Positions 62,025-64,000 of a stretch of 64,000 bases of DNA are shown piece by piece. The notes under the pieces are model-generated. The model did no database searches and was not told where the DNA came from. It saw nothing but the letters and a program-made list of their open reading frames with translations. Position numbers and translations under genes: made by a program. This DNA is from CAYVWB01 sp964455395. GTDB lineage: Bacteria > Desulfobacterota > Desulfovibrionia > Desulfovibrionales > Desulfovibrionaceae. The stretch spans positions 1 to 64,000 of the forward strand of contig CAYVWB010000010.1 in assembly GCA_964455395.1 (NCBI GenBank). The letters run 5' to 3'. The first letter of the stretch is position 1; every line of letters begins with the position of its first letter.

Positions 62025-62521
62025 AGACACGGCTTGGCGAACGGGAGGTGCGGCTGGACAAGGTGCTCACCTTCCCGCGCGGCCTCATCGGATTCGAACG
62101 CATCCACGAGTTCATCCTGCTCCAACTGGAGGAGGACTCGCCGTTCCTCATGCTGCAAGCCTTCCAGCAACCCACCGTGGGCCTGCTTGTGGCGGATCCC
62201 TTCAGCTTCACCACGGACTACGACGTGAAGCTGACCCAGGCGGAAAAGGCGCTCATCCAGCTGGAGAACCTCGCGGACGCCGCCATCCTCGTCACTGTCT
62301 CCATCCCGCCGGGACAGCCGGAGCGCACGGCGCTGAACCTCATGGGCCCCATCTGCGTGAACAACGCCTCCCAGCTCGGCGTGCAGGCGCCGCAGGTGGA
62401 CGCCGCCTATCCCTCCAAGGTCTACATCCAGGACCTCTTCGCCCAAGACGCCCAGAGCGAGCAGAAGGCCCCGGGGACGCAGCCCGACGGGGACGCTCCG
62501 GACACGCCCGACGCTCCGTAA
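61997..62521 (+). CDS. fliW: Flagellar assembly factor FliW
   Basis: A 174-residue protein with LTFPRGLIGFERIHEFILLQ, PFLMLQAFQQPTVGLLVADPF and a conserved acidic C-terminal part. FliW binds CsrA and flagellin in turn, freeing flagellin translation when flagellin is being exported. The overlap with csrA supports coupled synthesis. The tail from about 150 is Gln/Asp/Pro-rich. Confidence 0.95.
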   Translation: MARQGTQVIETRLGEREVRLDKVLTFPRGLIGFERIHEFILLQLEEDSPFLMLQAFQQPTVGLLVADPFSFTTDYDVKLTQAEKALIQLENLADAAILVTVSIPPGQPERTALNLMGPICVNNASQLGVQAPQVDAAYPSKVYIQDLFAQDAQSEQKAPGTQPDGDAPDTPDAP

Positions 62522-62701
62522 GCGCCAGGGGCTGGAGACGGCTTCTCCTGAATCCCTTGAATTCCGAGATTTTCCGGACTACGGGGATGACACGGCAGCT
62601 TCAACGCCTGTCTGCACACATCGCCGTGGCCTGTCCCGGGCCCCCTCGATCGGGGCGTCTTCACCATACAGTCAAGACGAACCGCAGAGCCCCCGTCCAT
62701 C

Positions 62702-62736
62702 AAAAAAAACGCCGCAGGCGCGAACCCTGCGGCGTT
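62702..62736 (-). terminator. Rho-independent terminator of the serine hydrolase gene
   Basis: A perfect 11-bp stem (62708-62718 with 62726-62736), a 7-nt loop and T8 (62702-62709) on the minus strand, 31 bp past the stop codon. Confidence 0.95.
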
Positions 62737-62766
62737 GTGGCGTCAGCTGTCGGGAGGGGCGTCCCC

Positions 62767-63855
62767 TCACGGCGCGGCGGCCATGTGCTCGCTCACCTTG
62801 CGCGTGAGGCGGGGGATGAACGTCCCGGCCTGACGAGGCACGCCCTTGCCCGTGAGCAGAGTGACCAGCGCGAAGGTCTCGCCGGTGGGCAGTACGATGA
62901 TCCCAGCGTCGTGGAACGTGTCGCTGGTGGTGCCCGTCTTGGAGTAGACCGAGGCGCCCGGAGGCGCTCCCCCGGCGATGCGGCGTTTCTGATACGCCTG
63001 CTGGTTCACGTCGCGCGCCATGAGGCGGCGCATGGCTTGGCAGCTTTCGGGTGTGGCCAGCTTGTCCTGCGCGAGCAGTTGGAGGAACCGCGCCGCGGCA
63101 AGGGCTGTCATGGCGTTGCGGTTGGTCCAGGGGCCGCCGAAGGCGCCGTCGCTGAGGAACTGGCGTTCGCCGTGGGGGATGGTTCCGCCCCAGGTCTTCT
63201 GGTTGGCGTTCACGTCCTCGATGGCGAGGGGGCCTTGCAGCCACCGGTTGCAGGCGTTGCGTTTCTGCGCGAACTCCTGGAACTTCTGGTCGTCCATGAG
63301 GGCGTCGTGCCGCACGCCGCTCCAGAGGTCAACAATCTTGCCGGTGGCCACGTTGGAGGAAGGTCGGATCATCTGCAGCAGCAGGTCTTCGATGGCGGGG
63401 GTCAGGGTCAGCTCGCCTTGTTCGGCGAGGTGATAGACGTAAGCCATGTAGTACATCTTGATGACGCTGGCGGGGTAGACGGAGATGTCGCCGCGGAAGT
63501 GCGCGCTGGAAGGATGGGCCTTGTCGCGCAGGTCCAGAAGCGCGATGTGGATCTGGGATTCTTCCAGACCGCCGCGTTCTTCGGCCAGGGTCTCGCGCAC
63601 CATGCGGGTGAGCGCGGCTTGCAGCTCCGGGTCGGGGCGGGGCTCCGGCGCCAGGGCCAAGGCCTGCGCCGGGTCGGCGAGCGCCTTGGCGTCAACGGAA
63701 TCATCGGAAGCCGTGGCGTCCGCAGACTGCGATGGCGCAGTGGGTGGAACCGTGGCCGGCGCGGCGCGCAGGGGCTGGGGGGCAAGCCAGCAGGCGGCCA
63801 GGAGCACAGCCGCAGCCAGAACGCAGAGGGTGGGGCGTGAGATGGAATGCTTCAT
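62767..63855 (-). CDS. Serine hydrolase of the class A beta-lactamase fold
   Basis: A 362-residue exported protein (signal peptide about 1-31). An Ala/Pro-rich linker (about 32-75) leads to a beta-lactamase2-type domain with the S-x-x-K motif at S130-K133 (PASVIKMYY), an SxN-type loop at S165-S166-N167 and KTG near residue 310 (YSKTGTTSDT). All three motifs of penicillin-interactive serine enzymes are present; the class A omega-loop glutamate is not obvious. It may be a peptidoglycan-acting hydrolase and not a true beta-lactamase. A 7-bp hairpin (63874-63894) lies upstream. Confidence 0.82.
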   Translation of the reverse strand: MKHSISRPTLCVLAAAVLLAACWLAPQPLRAAPATVPPTAPSQSADATASDDSVDAKALADPAQALALAPEPRPDPELQAALTRMVRETLAEERGGLEESQIHIALLDLRDKAHPSSAHFRGDISVYPASVIKMYYMAYVYHLAEQGELTLTPAIEDLLLQMIRPSSNVATGKIVDLWSGVRHDALMDDQKFQEFAQKRNACNRWLQGPLAIEDVNANQKTWGGTIPHGERQFLSDGAFGGPWTNRNAMTALAAARFLQLLAQDKLATPESCQAMRRLMARDVNQQAYQKRRIAGGAPPGASVYSKTGTTSDTFHDAGIIVLPTGETFALVTLLTGKGVPRQAGTFIPRLTRKVSEHMAAAP

Positions 63856-64000
63856 GGGTCGGGAGAATAAGCACCCTTCCGGAAAAGGGAAGGGGCAGTC
63901 GGCTGGAATGCCGTGAACGGCTGCGTCCCGGCGTGCAGCAGGGATGTGTCGGTTCCTCTAGACCCGACGCGCAGGGGCCCTTCCGGGAGGGCTCATCCCT

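Noticed and set aside
62767..63855. Acquired antibiotic-resistance gene
   Set aside because: Composition matches the neighbours, there is no mobile element, and the motifs fit broader serine hydrolases.

Overview
The window looks like chromosomal DNA from a GC-rich, motile, Gram-negative bacterium of the Desulfovibrio type (Desulfobacterota). The pointers are the gene order nusA-ylxR-infB-ylxP-DHH phosphoesterase-truB-rpsO-pnp, a flgFGAHIJ-flgN-flgKL-csrA-fliW flagellar block, a sigma-54 style promoter, and lipoprotein and outer-membrane secretion genes. The genus is inferred; no rRNA or other species marker is present. I see no insertion sequence, prophage or CRISPR array.

Layout. 1-10204 (+): a type IV pilus / type II secretion-like assembly cluster. 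It encodes a PilM-PilN fusion (cut by the left edge), PilO-like, PilP-like, a secretin lipoprotein, an ExeA/MshM-like ATPase, a GspE/PilB ATPase and a GspF/PilC platform protein, and ends with a membrane-anchored sigma-54 activator that has no receiver domain. 10232-12727 (-): a secreted LamG-fold protein with its own terminator, and pyruvate kinase. 13027-21834 (+): a signalling island with a hybrid kinase (PAS-PAS-GAF-HK-REC-Hpt), then a promoter, a leader with five 9-bp repeats, heme oxygenase, bacteriophytochrome kinase, a small response regulator and a REC-HK-REC hybrid. 21944-28105 (+): an aminotransferase and a YhaO/YhaN nuclease-ATPase pair.

28104-28668 (-) is the most unusual stretch. 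It holds two diverged copies of a promoter-to-terminator module of about 245 nt, with shared stem-loops and C-rich single-stranded motifs but no convincing gene. I read them as tandem paralogous small RNAs of unknown family. 28790-30606: a divergent pair, a carboxymuconolactone decarboxylase-like protein and a GAPDH. 30765-39371 (-): an envelope/efflux cluster with an RND adaptor, a rifampin-phosphotransferase-like protein, a UbiA prenyltransferase, a membrane protein, an RND pump and an EF-hand protein.

39417-50942 (-): the translation/RNA operon from rimP to pnp with its terminator, preceded by tRNA-Gly(CCC). 51061-62521 (+): flagellar rod, ring, chaperone and hook-filament junction genes behind a sigma-54 type promoter, ending in csrA-fliW, the pair that couples flagellin secretion to translation in other bacteria. 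FlgK and FlgL share an inserted Asp-box beta domain, and FlgJ carries an M23 peptidase. 62702-63855 (-): a serine beta-lactamase-like hydrolase with a strong terminator.
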